DNA of 64,000 nucleotides from Tetrastigma voinierianum (Eukaryota; Streptophyta; Magnoliopsida; Vitales; Vitaceae). Below, one piece after another: positions 11,178 to 22,499 of this stretch; positions within the stretch are counted from its first letter, which is position 1, and every line of letters begins with the position of its first letter. The notes under the pieces were generated by a model that ran no database searches, was not told the DNA's origin, and saw nothing but the letters and a program-made list of their open reading frames with translations. The stretch spans positions 310,001-374,000 of the forward strand of contig JAEQBH010000997.1 of NCBI GenBank assembly GCA_016808115.1, read 5' to 3'. The translations under genes and the position numbers were made by a program.

Positions 11178-11592
11178 TTGTTGGATTTTTGCTATCTGAG
11201 CAAGTCCGGAGTTGTTTAAAACACTAAATGGGTTCACATGGAGGAAGCGAGCCCTAAGGTGTGGAGGCTCAAATGGCTGTATTAAGTATTCTAGGGTTTG
11301 TACTCTATAAATAGAGGTAAGATAATCTGACATATATCTTGATGCAGATCTGATCTGAATACGAATCAAGAGGAGAATAGCAGGAGAAAAGCAATTATTT
11401 TCTCCCAGTGATTCAAGCGCCCACCGCGTTCTTTGTAAACAGAGGATAGTTTGGAAGATCGTAGTTAACTGTGTGCATATTTATGCGCAAATTCACAGGA
11501 GTGCGATCTGACTGGTTATATTAGTTTAACAATTAAATTGGACTATTCTAAATCACATGATGATTCTTGCTTCCCGGCTGATTATTCCTACA
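11178..11592 (+). repeat. 3' LTR of the copia element
   Basis: Starts TGTTGGATTTTTGC after the polypurine tract and ends TTCCTACA, giving TG...CA ends. It is followed immediately by TTGTC, the target duplication, and then transporter exon sequence on the opposite strand. Confidence 0.85.
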
Positions 11593-13517
11593 TTGTCGAT
11601 ATACATTTCTTGATCTTGGCTTCCACTCTCTTTTCTTGATTTTCCCCATGAACCAGTGGTAGGCATAATGAGAGCTGCACCTATAATCCTGCAAGTGACC
11701 AGAATTTCCAAAAACATCAGTAGGATGAACTTTAAAAGTTTGATGAATCTTGAAATTTTATGTTCAATGACAGTTTCTTTGATTATTTTTTGAATTTCTG
11801 CATACCCTCCAACATATAACTGATCACCAAGAATTAGAGATGCCTTGGTAGCGACTAAAAGCGTCTGCATCGGCTGGAAGACAGCAACAAAAACAGGACC
11901 TCCTTTTTGGATACACCATGTTTGAAGGGAGAAGACAATCCCAGCTGCCACCACTCCCTGGGAAGTGGAAAGTAGACTAAATAAATAACATCTTATGGTG
12001 AAACTTATGATCTGATGAATCCCAAATATAATATTTAGAGCATGTGGTATATCATCATAAGATTGGAATAATTGAGTTTAGATATGTTACAGCATATAGA
12101 ATAGTGAAAAGCTCTTCTCTGATTGAATTTTTGGAGCTCAGAAGGTTGGTTTCTACAAAGGCTGCTATGATCAAGAACTGGATCAATCCGAAGAAGCATG
12201 TGAATGAAGTGAGACTCAGTTTAGCTGGGTAGTGTCTCAACACAGGTGCCAGCAAAGTTGAAATTCAAAAGTTCAATGCAGGAGATAAGCTGGTGTTCTT
12301 AGTAGTTCGGAGTCCCCTTAGGACCACTGAAGTATACCCAGTCGTTAGCAGTCGTGGGATTAGAGTGAGAGTCTGTAAGTTGGGTGAAGCCCAAAAAATG
12401 AAAAATTATGGGGCTGACCTGAAGAACCATCCAACAGCTTATGATAGGCAATGTCAACCAGGTACTATATACAGCCCCATGTCCAGTTCTGTTTGCTCGA
12501 ATTCATGTCTTATTCCAAGGAATTTCCAAGTTGGGGATGTAGATGATGTAGAAGAGGAGGAGTTCTTTGTGAGAAATGATGATTGTGGCACCTATGGCAC
12601 GTAGTTTAGAACCTTTGCATTTCCATATATCTCTTGAGATATCAACTAAACCTGGGGCCGAGATGGAAAGAGATGGATCAGAGGAAAAGCTTAATCCATA
12701 AAAGAACTGATTCTGAAGAACAAGGAGCTAGCCTTCAGTTACCTCAAAGCAGAAGCCATGACAAAAGTGATTGCTGGAACTGAGTTCTGCATTGCAGATG
12801 CAAAAGTTGGAGATGCATAATACAACCCCAAGAGATAAAGGCCTTGGTTTGCTGTGATTCTGAGTTCAGAAACACAAGACTGTGAGAAACAGAAGAAATT
12901 ACAAATTTGGGGCTGTTTGGTTCCTGTTTTTGAAAACACAGATAACGCCATTTTGTTGGTTTTTGGAAACTGTTTTTATTATCTAAGTGTAGTATTTTAA
13001 ATGTTCTCTTAACAACAAAAACTGGAAACAATCATGTTTTACTCTGTTTTAAGCTATTCCTTTGTTTTTGAAAACAAGCGAGTTTTAGTAAGTATGAGCT
13101 CCTTTGATCCATCAGAATTTAAGCCCATGTTTCTCCTTACCCTAGTGATGCTAAAAGGAAGAACTGAACCAGCAAAGAAAAAGTAAGAGGTGGTCTCTCC
13201 TTCCTGAAAATGGCACAATACATCATCATTAAAGCCAAACACAATGAAGAAATTGTGTCATTATAAAGCAAAAACAAAAAAACAAAAAAAACAAAAAACA
13301 AAAACAAAAACATTAGGAGGACTCACTTCTCTAAGAAGTAAGCAGCAGGGCCCAAGAGAAGAAGGGCAATTAGGTTCCTATAAACAGGATATACAATTTT
13401 GCTCACACCAATATTTAAAGCAACCCTAGAAACAATGTGAGTTCCTGCATAACAGAGCTGAAGAACAAGCAATGCCACAAAAGTTTGTTTTCACAGAAAC
13501 CATCTCTCACTTCCCAT
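11593..13517 (-). pseudogene. WAT1-type gene, 5' portion (exons 1-6 and start of 7)
   Basis: The start is placed at the ATG at 13517-13515 (MGSERWFL) because that frame continues into the conserved LVLQLCYAGTHIV segment after one TGA. Exon 1 ends in GAA|GTGAGT, exon 2 in CTAGG|GTAAG, exon 3 in TTTGAG|GTAAC, exon 5 in TATGCT|GTAAC and exon 6 in GGAGG|GTATG, with phases that join in frame. Exon 4 (12651-12419) retains DISR, YGNAKVL, GATIII and NWTWGCIY in different frames, so it holds at least two indels. Exon 7 begins GIIGAALIM and runs to YID, where the copia element interrupts it. Confidence 0.8.
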
Positions 13518-13590
13518 AGTGGTTATGTCTCCCTCTTACTACCTTTTTCTCCTTTGGCTTTGGATGAAGTATAATTTAGCAAAGACAGTG

Positions 13591-13600
13591 TTTTATATAG
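13591..13600 (-). promoter_or_regulatory. TATA-box candidate for the WAT1-type gene
   Basis: On the minus strand the sequence is CTATATAAAA, about 75 bp upstream of the chosen ATG at 13517 and followed by a short leader. No transcript evidence is available. Confidence 0.45.
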
Positions 13601-13604
13601 ACAT

Positions 13605-15640
13605 AGAGAGAGGAAAATTTTGAAAGTATTACTGAATTTGTTTCTTAGGGCAGCTTAAACAACTCACAAGCATATGGGAAGGTAAATCATATGAGTTGAT
13701 TATGGGCTAATTATGGATATTAATATATTTTAATTTTTCTAAGTTTTGGCTTTGTATTTTGCATGTAGTCTCTCCAATGAGTGAAGGGGTTATCTCAATT
13801 GGAATTTGATTAATTGAATTTTGTTGGAGGAGACAAGGAGGAAGTAGAGCATGTTGGACAGGTAGTTAGACAGAGGCCGACCTTACACTTGCATTTTAAT
13901 AATTAAGATGTTTGGTATGACCATTGTCTCCACCATTATCTCTGGCAGTTGGAAATAATTGGCCAACATATCCATAAATTGTTGGATCTTTAGTTCTTAT
14001 CTTGCAAAATGAAGGAAGTACTGTGCTAATGAAGCTTCTATTTGGAACCAAAAATACTAAGGAAAAAATAGAAGAAAAATGGAAAGAGAAAAGAAAATTT
14101 TAGGAAAATAAGAAATGAGTTTTAAGCTTAATAAATTAATTTATATGTTTATTCAAGTCATTTTATTTGTTTCTCGATATATTATATAAGGACTAAGATA
14201 TATAAAAATATGTAAAATTTTAAGAATATTTGATTTTCTTTTGTATTTTCCACGGTGAAACCTAACAAATAAGAAAATCGTTTTTCGCTATATTTTAACT
14301 CTACTCTTGCTGTGAGTCAAATCAGGCAAAATGTTCCATTCTTATTGTCTTGAGTGAGAAAGAAAAAATAGGTTTGAATAATTATGTAAGGAAAAATTGT
14401 TATATTTTGAATTTGTTATGATTATAAGAAGCCTCACTTTTATAATTGAACACTTCAAAACAAAAGGGATTTAAATTATAATAACTCTTATGAATGGGAA
14501 TATGTTTTTTCTAAGAAGACTTGTAAGATGTGTTTTAAAGATTCACTATAAATTTAAAAGACTTGAGTCTCAATCATATTAATTAAATTTTAAGTTTGAC
14601 ATTAAATATTAATAAAATATAAAATTTTAATATAAATTCTTAGTAGAAGTTTTAATACATTTTTAAAGATCTAAAAAATTAAATAAATAAGTTTGTATCT
14701 TTGTTCACGAAATTCTATTCATCTTATAATCAAACATATTTGGCTTTATGGAAAGCAAACATCACTTCATAATTTTATATCTTTATCAAATATGAAAGAC
14801 AATAGCTAAATAACATGTACTACTATGATACATAATTAATTTCAAGATTCTCCATTTGTTTGTTTGTTCTTCCTAGTATAAAATAAGATTAAAAAACCAT
14901 TTTTTAATTAATGTATACTTATTGAATAGATTAAGGAAGTTTTAGGAGATACCTAGAAAAATGTTTTCATTAGCATAATAGTTTTTAGGTTACTATATGA
15001 GTCAAAACTTTTTTTTTTTTTTTTGAAGAGAAATAAACTTATTGATTCAAACTAATAATATATTTTATAGAAATATAGAATCAACTTTGCTAAAAACTTT
15101 AGAGGATTATGCAACATTCAGGCTAATAGCATAATAAATCGGCTCAAAATTTACACATTTGATAATCTATAATGACTAAAATACCTATGACTAAAGTTAC
15201 GGCGTATTGTAGTTATGACTTGATTTGTTGTCTCGGATATCTTTGTCTTTTGAATCAGCCACCTTTAATGTAATACGACATGATTACGAAAAATCAACCG
15301 TCGTATCAAGACGACACAATCAAACACTACAAGTTGACGAAAAAATCACGAAAAAAACAAATTAAAATCTAATCATGGAAGAAGCGAAAAACTTTATTGA
15401 GAAAATGGCGAAAGATATAGAATAATGATTTGGTCGAAATGACAAAAAATCACCCCTCATAATTCTTACTAGCAGAAGGGCTAGAAGAGAAAAAATATGA
15501 AAGAAAAGAACGGTGGCTAGGGTTTTTATATCAATCAAACTTAAAAACTGTTTTCATTTGAAAATGTTGAGGTTCATGCATAGTAACAAAAATTATGAGA
15601 TGCTTGTATTTGAGTTTTTCATACTAAAAACCCTATTGTC
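13605..15640. other. AT-rich intergenic region
   Basis: I see no coding exon, RNA gene or recognisable element. A T-run lies at about 15008-15024. Confidence 0.5.
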
Positions 15641-18600
15641 CTCTTCAAGACATTCCCTCCTCTCTTTTCTTTTTTAAAAATCATTACTATTAAAAAAAAT
15701 GATGATTGAATCGCCAACCCCATCATCTCCGCAATCATTCACTAGCAATCATCAATTGAGGTACTTGACAGAAAACCCCATAAATATTACTATGCATAAG
15801 CTTCTGTCTCTCTGAAGTGTGGTGATTATCAAGATAATCTTGATTGTATGCATGCTTTGAGGACAAAAATCTAAATTCAGTACAAGTTTTACACTGAAGT
15901 AGATTTGGGAGAGCTGGAGAGGACAAACCTCACTAGTATCATTTAACATAGAAAAATTGATTAATTAACCATCTAATGAAATCAGAGATTAGCAACTCAA
16001 CAGAAATTAATGGAGATTTTCTTTATAGGGAACCTCATCATTCATGAACCTCCTTCAATCAACTTGGTGCATGAAGGTTTTAACAATAGGGGCAATTTGG
16101 AAACAGTAAGAATGTTGCCATCTTGGCTCTTATGTATTTGTGCCAGCAGACAAGGAGGGAAGACTTGTTTTTAATTGGAATATAGATTTCAATCATTTTG
16201 GACAACATGGGGTTGTCTCAAATCTCATTATTTGCTTTGGCGGAACCCTAATTAATATATATATATTATTTGCAGTTTTCAAAGACTTCATTTCCAATCA
16301 TTATTTATCTCAGACTCCTAACAAAGTCAATACTAACATGCAGCTGGGGTGACGTATGAAAATCACATGTATTTCATAATAAAGCAGCCACCTCTGCTCC
16401 AAGTAACATTTTTGATCACTTGAATTGGATATTGGTTAGATATTTACAATTGAAATATGATATTCATATTAAACCAAAATCTTTTAAGTTTGAGTTTTTA
16501 AGAAAATCGATCGGTTAATATGATATTATAACTTAGTATAGCAAAAGGTCATGAGTTCGATATCTTTCTTTGCAAATTTGTTTGACTTTTCATGTGCAGG
16601 TACGATATTTTCATGAAGAAGGGTGTGAAATATGATATTCATGTTAAACTTAAATCCTACAAGATTGAGATTTTAAGATAGTTAAATGTTTAACAATAAT
16701 TTAGAGATTTCTACGAAAAAGAATTATGCTATTCTAATTTTTTTTATCACCTTTGGGGAAAAAATGCTTGATCATAGAACTTCCCTTCGTTTTCACCAAA
16801 AAGTTTTTCAAGTTCAAACTATGGGTTTATTCAAGATTTTAACAAGTGCATGACCCTGCCCTTGGCTCAAGTGGTAAAAGAATAGAAAGTATGAAGTCAG
16901 TATTCGAATCTTTGTAAACAATCTTATGCATTTGTCGAAAAACAAGTGGATGCCTGCGACAAATATTCTATCATAGTACCTAAAAAGTACCAAGAAATAT
17001 ATGTTTTCATCCTAGAAAGGTTGTTGGAAAAATGTTCAAGGAAAGGTTTAGAGAAGGAAAGGGAAAACAAAGAAAAGTTTGATGTTGTAGTGAATTTTAT
17101 TTAATTCAAGCATCTTCCAAATAGAGATGGACGATTGAAATTGTAGTGAATTTTATTTAATTCTTTGTTTTCAATTCTCAGACAAGTTTGTTGTTGAGAG
17201 AAGAATCAAAATTAAGGGAAGAGAAAGTATGGACCATAAATGGTGATGATGAAGGGAAGAAATGCTGGATTAAAATGCTCTGTTTCTATTGCAAGGTTAA
17301 ACCAGAGCATAGAAAAGATGGCCATCCATATAATAGAAGGAAAAAAAAATCCTTTTCCCATTCAACATTTTCAAATTTCACCTGATGGAAAATAAATACT
17401 ACTCTCTACACGCTTTGATTTGGCAACAATTAAACTGTTTAATGAAAATACATATGAAGCTTGCTGCATGCCAACGCCATCATCAAAGTTGACCAATGGA
17501 AGATATAAAGTCAATCCTGCAATTATAAAAAAAAAAAAAACACATAGAATCAGTTAAAGGTTGAAAATATGACCCTAAAGAGAAGCATATATAGAATTTT
17601 ATCAGATAAAGCCACTGTTCTGTGATTGGTAGCTAGAGAACACAGTTAATATAGAACAAATATGCTTCATACTTGGAGATTCTGTTGCATCTCAATAGAG
17701 CTTAAATAAAAGCGACTTGCAGCGGAAAGTGAAGAGCGAAGCAAAGGAAGCATAATCAAATAGTTAACCATCAAAGGAAAAGGAAGAAAATAAGGGCTAA
17801 ATCATTGCAATCAAAAAATGAAATCAGTTATGTCAAAATACAATTCAAACAAATTCCCACACACGTTGAACAGATCTCAGCACCCTTGCTCTAAATGAGA
17901 TTGCTTTATCCCTTGTTTTAATTTACTTATTATAGCAAAGAGTAAATAAGAGCAGTTTTGATTACTGTTTGCCTAACTTCCAAATGCAAGCTGTTACTCG
18001 TCATGCCAGACCTGATGAAGAGATTCACAGAAACTAAATAGGAAAGTGATATCAATGCCAAACAGAAAGCTGTAGCATTTGAAACTTCATTGATTGGAAG
18101 AGATTCCATCATGTGCCACTGTAAGCCACCTTCCCGAAAGAAAGGCAGCTTTTACTTTGCAGTAGTCTCACTTCCTCTATGCTCTGATTGGTTCTCATGC
18201 ACAAGGTACCCAGTCAATTCCAGCAATGGAGGCTTGTTCCTAGGAGGTTATATTCCATCTTGCATCCTAAACAGAGCAGGAATTTTGAGGAGCCACTCCT
18301 TTGTGGCCTTCAAGGTAGTTGTGAAAGTAAAATAGATATAGAAGGTTTAGGGCCTTCTCTGCCCAGGACTAATGTCTGCTGAAGAGCTTGCTAAAAGATG
18401 TAAAGAAGAGCTTCCAATCTAACTGTGAAATTTAAACTCTAAACCCTCTTCCTATAAGCTCTTGTGGAAGTGTATTCCCCATAACATTTGAAAAGTTCTT
18501 TCTGGAAACCTCAATAATCTTCTATAATGGCTTCTTATTGCATTATCACAGATCCTGCAAAGCTCTTGGCAGCCTTCTTTCTAAATGAGAAAACTGAGAC

Positions 18601-20600
18601 CTTGAATAAGATCACTGGAATCTTGAAGTATTCCAGTGTGAGACAAACACACTGACTTGATGCTTTAGACAGATATTGATGTTCATTTCTTTCCAGATGT
18701 TCAGGCCAGCTGCATATCAATTCCTTTCTCTGTTTTTTTGGTAATGTTAAGGCATTGTAGTAATAAGTAACTCTCGGGAGAAGTTCTAGACTATGTAGGA
18801 GGCTGAATATCAAACAAACATATTTCCCATGTCAGGAAGCAAAGAGCAAAGAGAACCTCAACTCTAAATAACAGCTGCAAGCTTGTGAAACATCACATAT
18901 CTGTTGAAGAAAAGTAAGTACTTTATTATCTAAGGGAATTTGAGCCTTGTTTAGGATAGGAATCATCTGAAGCACCATAATACCATCCTAAATATGAGAT
19001 GAAGTGTTTATACCGTCAATATTTGAAAGTTGATGTGTGCAAACCTGAGGGGAAAAAAATTTAAAACTTGAAAGAGATTTAACAACAATAGAGGCAGTGA
19101 ATGCAGCACAATTTTTCAATCATGTAACAATAAAAGCCATTTGGTTTGGCATGACAGAGCTCCATACCCATTAAAGTATCTTATTAAAAAAAAAGCACTA
19201 GTCAAGAGAAAACAAACTCAGGTGCTTGCTTTTCACAAAATCCACACTCTCAATGCTTTTGCAAAGCTCATAAACAAACCAATTTAACGAAAAGGAACAT
19301 AGTTGTTAGAGTTAGAACCCCATTTGTTCAATACAGGATCAAAGTTTATGGTGCAATATTATGAATTATTTAGAGATGTATTTGAACAGTGCAAAAGGAG
19401 TGGAAGCTAATATGTGAGACAGAGCCCCGATATGGACACAACTCAAATTTAGTATATACGCAAATATGTTATGTATTTTAGGGTTTAGATTCCTATAATG
19501 CTCAGCCACAATACTCCAATCTCGTAAATCAATTTTGGAGCCATAGTGGATTTCTCTCATGCTGTAGTTTTTCCCTCATTGGGATTCCGCACGTAAATCT
19601 ATATGTTCCTAGTTTTGTCTTTTATTTCTTGTTGTCTATTCTTGTTCTGTTTTTCTTTAACAATAGTCCATATGGGGCAACCTGATCTCCCTAGCTGTGT
19701 GCAGGCAGTCAGCTGAAATTACAATAACAGTAATAATAAAATACTTCAATTTCAAAAAAAATGAAAAGAAAAAAAGTGGGTTGGCACAATCTGCTGATTT
19801 ACAATCCACAACTTTATACCATTTTGAAATATCTGAGCTAATAGGAGATGATGCCATTGGCCTTGAAGTGGCTAGGTGTAGCATCAACGATACCAGAATA
19901 TACCGCCATTAACTAGTTTTTTGATGGGTTACATAGCCATAAACTGATAAACAATGAATACAGGCATATCATGGGAAAGATGAAAAAGTAAAATAAATTT
20001 CAAGCACTAGATTCAAATAAACCAGATAGTCCAAGTCATTGAATTATCTTTCATACAAATATCAAGCTGGGAGGAGGTATTCTTACAAAGTTGGAAAATG
20101 GAGCTAGGCTATCCCAAGTGGAATTTGAAAATACCTTTGAAGCCAGTTTCTGTCTTGTCCGAATGCCACATTTTTCATTAAAATCTTGGGGACAACCATG
20201 TTGGTGAGTCTAGCCTGCTACTCAAGATGCATGTGATGCTTTCCAAGAGACACAGAGATGTTGTGTTGGGCATGCTTGTTCTTCTTTTTCACCATGTACT
20301 AGTTGTGGCCAATTGTAAATGTGGTTATCATTTTCACAAATACAAAACTGCATATTGTAGGTAAGGCTAATTGCTAGGTCACTTAACACAGCTAATTAAT
20401 GTTGAAGACAGATCACGACATCAGCCCTTTGAGCATCATGTCTGAATTGTTCTAGCATTTTAAATTCGTAATCTGCAATCATCACTCTGAAGCTATTCCA
20501 CATTCATGCAGTAAGTAACATGGCATCCTGGATTAGGAGCACTTGGCAGAACTTTACAACCATCTGAAAAGGGCAGACACTTTCTCCTTGTTTAGCTTCT
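15640..20600. other. Uninterpreted 5-kb stretch with short repeats
   Basis: Moderate base composition, especially 17.4-18.9 kb and 20.0-20.6 kb, unlike the very AT-rich flanks, so transcribed sequence (UTR, introns, lncRNA) is possible. Only short open frames occur and none resembles a protein I know. Two similar blocks at about 16455-16520 and 16626-16690 (gaaatatgatattcat-ttaaac, then 'gagtttttaag/gagattttaag') are repeated copies. Separate entries cover the SINE-like part. Confidence 0.35.
16853..16990 (+). repeat. tRNA-derived SINE-like sequence
   Basis: TGGCTCAAGTGGTAAAAG (A-box-like, 16863-16880) is followed 25 bases later by TATTCGAATC (B-box-like, 16901-16910), the spacing of a tRNA-derived Pol III promoter. 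No cloverleaf can be completed, so it is not called a tRNA gene. Confidence 0.45.
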
Positions 20601-20615
20601 CGTACTTCGAACTCA

Positions 20616-22497
20616 CTACAAGCTTGCAGGAGTCCACCCTCCTGGATTTCCATAATCCATCGGTACATACTTGCATGTCAGTCAGATTTGGCAAAGCCCC
20701 ATTTTCAGCATCATATCCTGGATCTCCAATGACCTAGTGATGTCACCCTTCCCACCGGTAATTCTGATAAGTGCATTAAAACTTTCTGTGTCATGAATTT
20801 GAAATTCCTTGGCAAAAGCTCAATAGTGACTGTGTTTATCAATATCATTTTCCCTGCAGTAGCCATTGAATAAAGCCCTGCAAATTGCCAAATCAGGTAG
20901 CATGCCAGATGCAACCATTTCACCCACTAAGGATTCACCACTCAAACTTCTACCCAATCCTCAAGCAGTCTATATGGCCCCATAAGTAACTAAATTAGGC
21001 TTTATTTCATATCAACCATCTCCGTTTCAGTCGTATAGCCTCTGCTATACAATCACAGTGACAGAATGATTGATTTAACTCATTATAAATTTCCAGCTCA
21101 GGCCTGTGAGCCATCTCGAGTCATTCTCTCTAAAAGGTTCTTAGCTGCAAAGGTCGATTCTCTCAAGCCACAAAGCCGCTATTAGGTAACAATAAATATC
21201 CTGTGATGTTGGACTCTAAATCTCTGAGCTCAAGCAATTAAAAGCTGAAGCAATTTACCCTCTTTTTAAAGTATCCTTCACAAGAACCCAGCAAGTGAAA
21301 CTATCAGGAGAAATCCCGTTCATATCATGCCATGCAACAATGGCCGTGATTCTTTATCTTTCCCTCCTTGCAATAACCGTGAATTAGAGTGTTATATGTT
21401 ACAATATCTGGATTCAGACCTCTATGAACCATCCTGTGGAAGAGCTGATGAGCTTCTCTCACCCTTCCTTCTTTACAAAGACCGTTCATCAAGGCAGTAT
21501 ATGAAACCAAATCTGGCACCACACCCCTCCTGTACATGATCTTATACAAATAAAATGCATCATCCAGCCTTCCCTTCCTACAATAGCTACTAATCAGTGT
21601 ATTATAAGTCACAATATCAGGGTCGAACCCTTCTTCTTCCATCTTCTCTAAGAACTTGTTCACCTTACCTGTATCCCCATCCTTGCATAGAACATGAGTC
21701 AAAATATTAAATGTATACAAATTTGGGGCTATCCCAAATCTTTCCATTTCTTCATAAACTTCCCAACACCGATCGATACAATTCAGCTTCAACAATCCAT
21801 TCAAAAGACAGTTTGAGGCAATCACAGTGGGGACAAAACCAACCCTCAACATCTTCCTAAAACTTCTTAAACCCTCTCGAACCCGCCCCATTCTCAGATA
21901 AGCCTTAACAAGCATATCGAAGACAACAAGAGGTCCAAATTACAATCTTTGTACACAAAACCAAATTTTTTGAAAACATCTTCACTAGAGCAAATCATCA
22001 TGTAACTCACCAATTCATAAAAATTTCATAGCTTAGGAAAATTTCCTTCCAGCCATTACCAATGTATGAACAACAATACAGTAGTTTGGTACACAGATTC
22101 TGGAGCCCAGATCATTTCTGAATTGAAGAAAGAGATCGGAGAATAAGATTGGCATCTCAGCAGAACCCTAGAAACTTCCTGACTCCCAGATGAGGAGAAG
22201 CGCCTTCACTTCTCTGTTTGAAGAAGGAGCAAGATTGGAGTGTGTTGCTTGGATAAGGCAGATGAGATTGACAATGTTGTTGGGGTTTTGGGTTTGGGGG
22301 AGAAGGTGAAAGAGTGAGCTTGAGATTGAATTGGTTTGAGATTGGTCAAGGGTTTGGAGAGAAGAAGACGAAGACGACAAAGACAAAGAAGAAGAAGAAA
22401 AGGGTAGTTTTGGTATAAAGATGAAACGCAGAAGTGGCAATGGAAGTGAGTATTTGTAGAGATTAAGTTTAACAACATGGATTGGAGAAGGATTCAT
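20616..22497 (-). pseudogene. P-class pentatricopeptide repeat (PPR) protein gene, frameshifted
   Basis: The start ATG at 22497 gives a Ser-rich N-terminus (MNPSPIHVVKLNLYKYSLPL) with no acidic residues in its first part, which fits an organelle transit peptide. The open stretch 21915-21325 holds five 35-residue repeats, for example VTYNTLISSYCRKGRLDDAF with YKIMYRRGVVPDL, and the start of a sixth. Further repeats continue to a stop at 20618-20616 in changing frames (ISPDSFTCWVLVK, GMLPDLAICRALFNGYCRE). The span of about 627 codons, and the text itself, resemble Arabidopsis At5g40400 as I remember it. PPR proteins bind organellar RNA. At least four small indels break the frame (near 22170, 21935, 21345 and downstream). 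The gene looks intronless, as most PPR genes are. Confidence 0.85.
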
Positions 22498-22499
22498 AA

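Larger units (their letters stand above)
4800..11592 (+). mobile_element. Ty1/copia LTR retrotransposon, near full length, degenerate
   Basis: Two LTRs of about 400 bp (4800-5200 and about 11178-11592) flank, in order, a leader, gag, protease, integrase, reverse transcriptase and RNase H: the Ty1/copia order. Both ends are bordered by TTGTC (4795-4799 and 11593-11597), a 5-bp target duplication. All domains contain stops and frameshifts, so the copy is inactive. It lies antisense to the host transporter gene and interrupts its last exon. Confidence 0.9.
4599..13517 (-). pseudogene. WAT1-related (EamA/nodulin MtN21-type) transporter gene, split by a copia element
   Basis: A seven-exon minus-strand gene. 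Its exons translate to segments typical of plant WAT1-related EamA membrane transporters: QLCYAGTHIVSRVALNIGVS (exon 1), ERPPLTFSLLVQFFLLASLG (exon 2), ITANQGLYLLGLYYASPTFA (exon 3), KLSLTSFTCFFGLIQFLIIA (exon 5) and QTWCIQKGGPVFVAVFQP (exon 6). The family are integral membrane proteins with about ten helices; WAT1 itself is a tonoplast auxin exporter, but this gene's substrate cannot be read. Visible exon limits are 13517-13327, 13203-13141, 12859-12743, 12651-12419, about 12255-12091, 11957-11806, and 11688-11593 continuing at 4794-4599. Most junctions show AG/GT. Lesions: in-frame TGA at codon 9 (13493-13491), several frameshifts in exon 4, and a 6.8-kb copia insertion in exon 7. The family call is firm; the gene is not intact. 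Confidence 0.85.

Noticed and set aside
12744..13031. Minus-strand frame of 95 codons
   Set aside because: Out-of-frame reading across WAT1-type exon 3 and its intron; the true exon is in another frame with AG/GT borders.
21327..21539. Plus-strand frame opposite the PPR gene
   Set aside because: Shadow of the PPR repeats on the minus strand.
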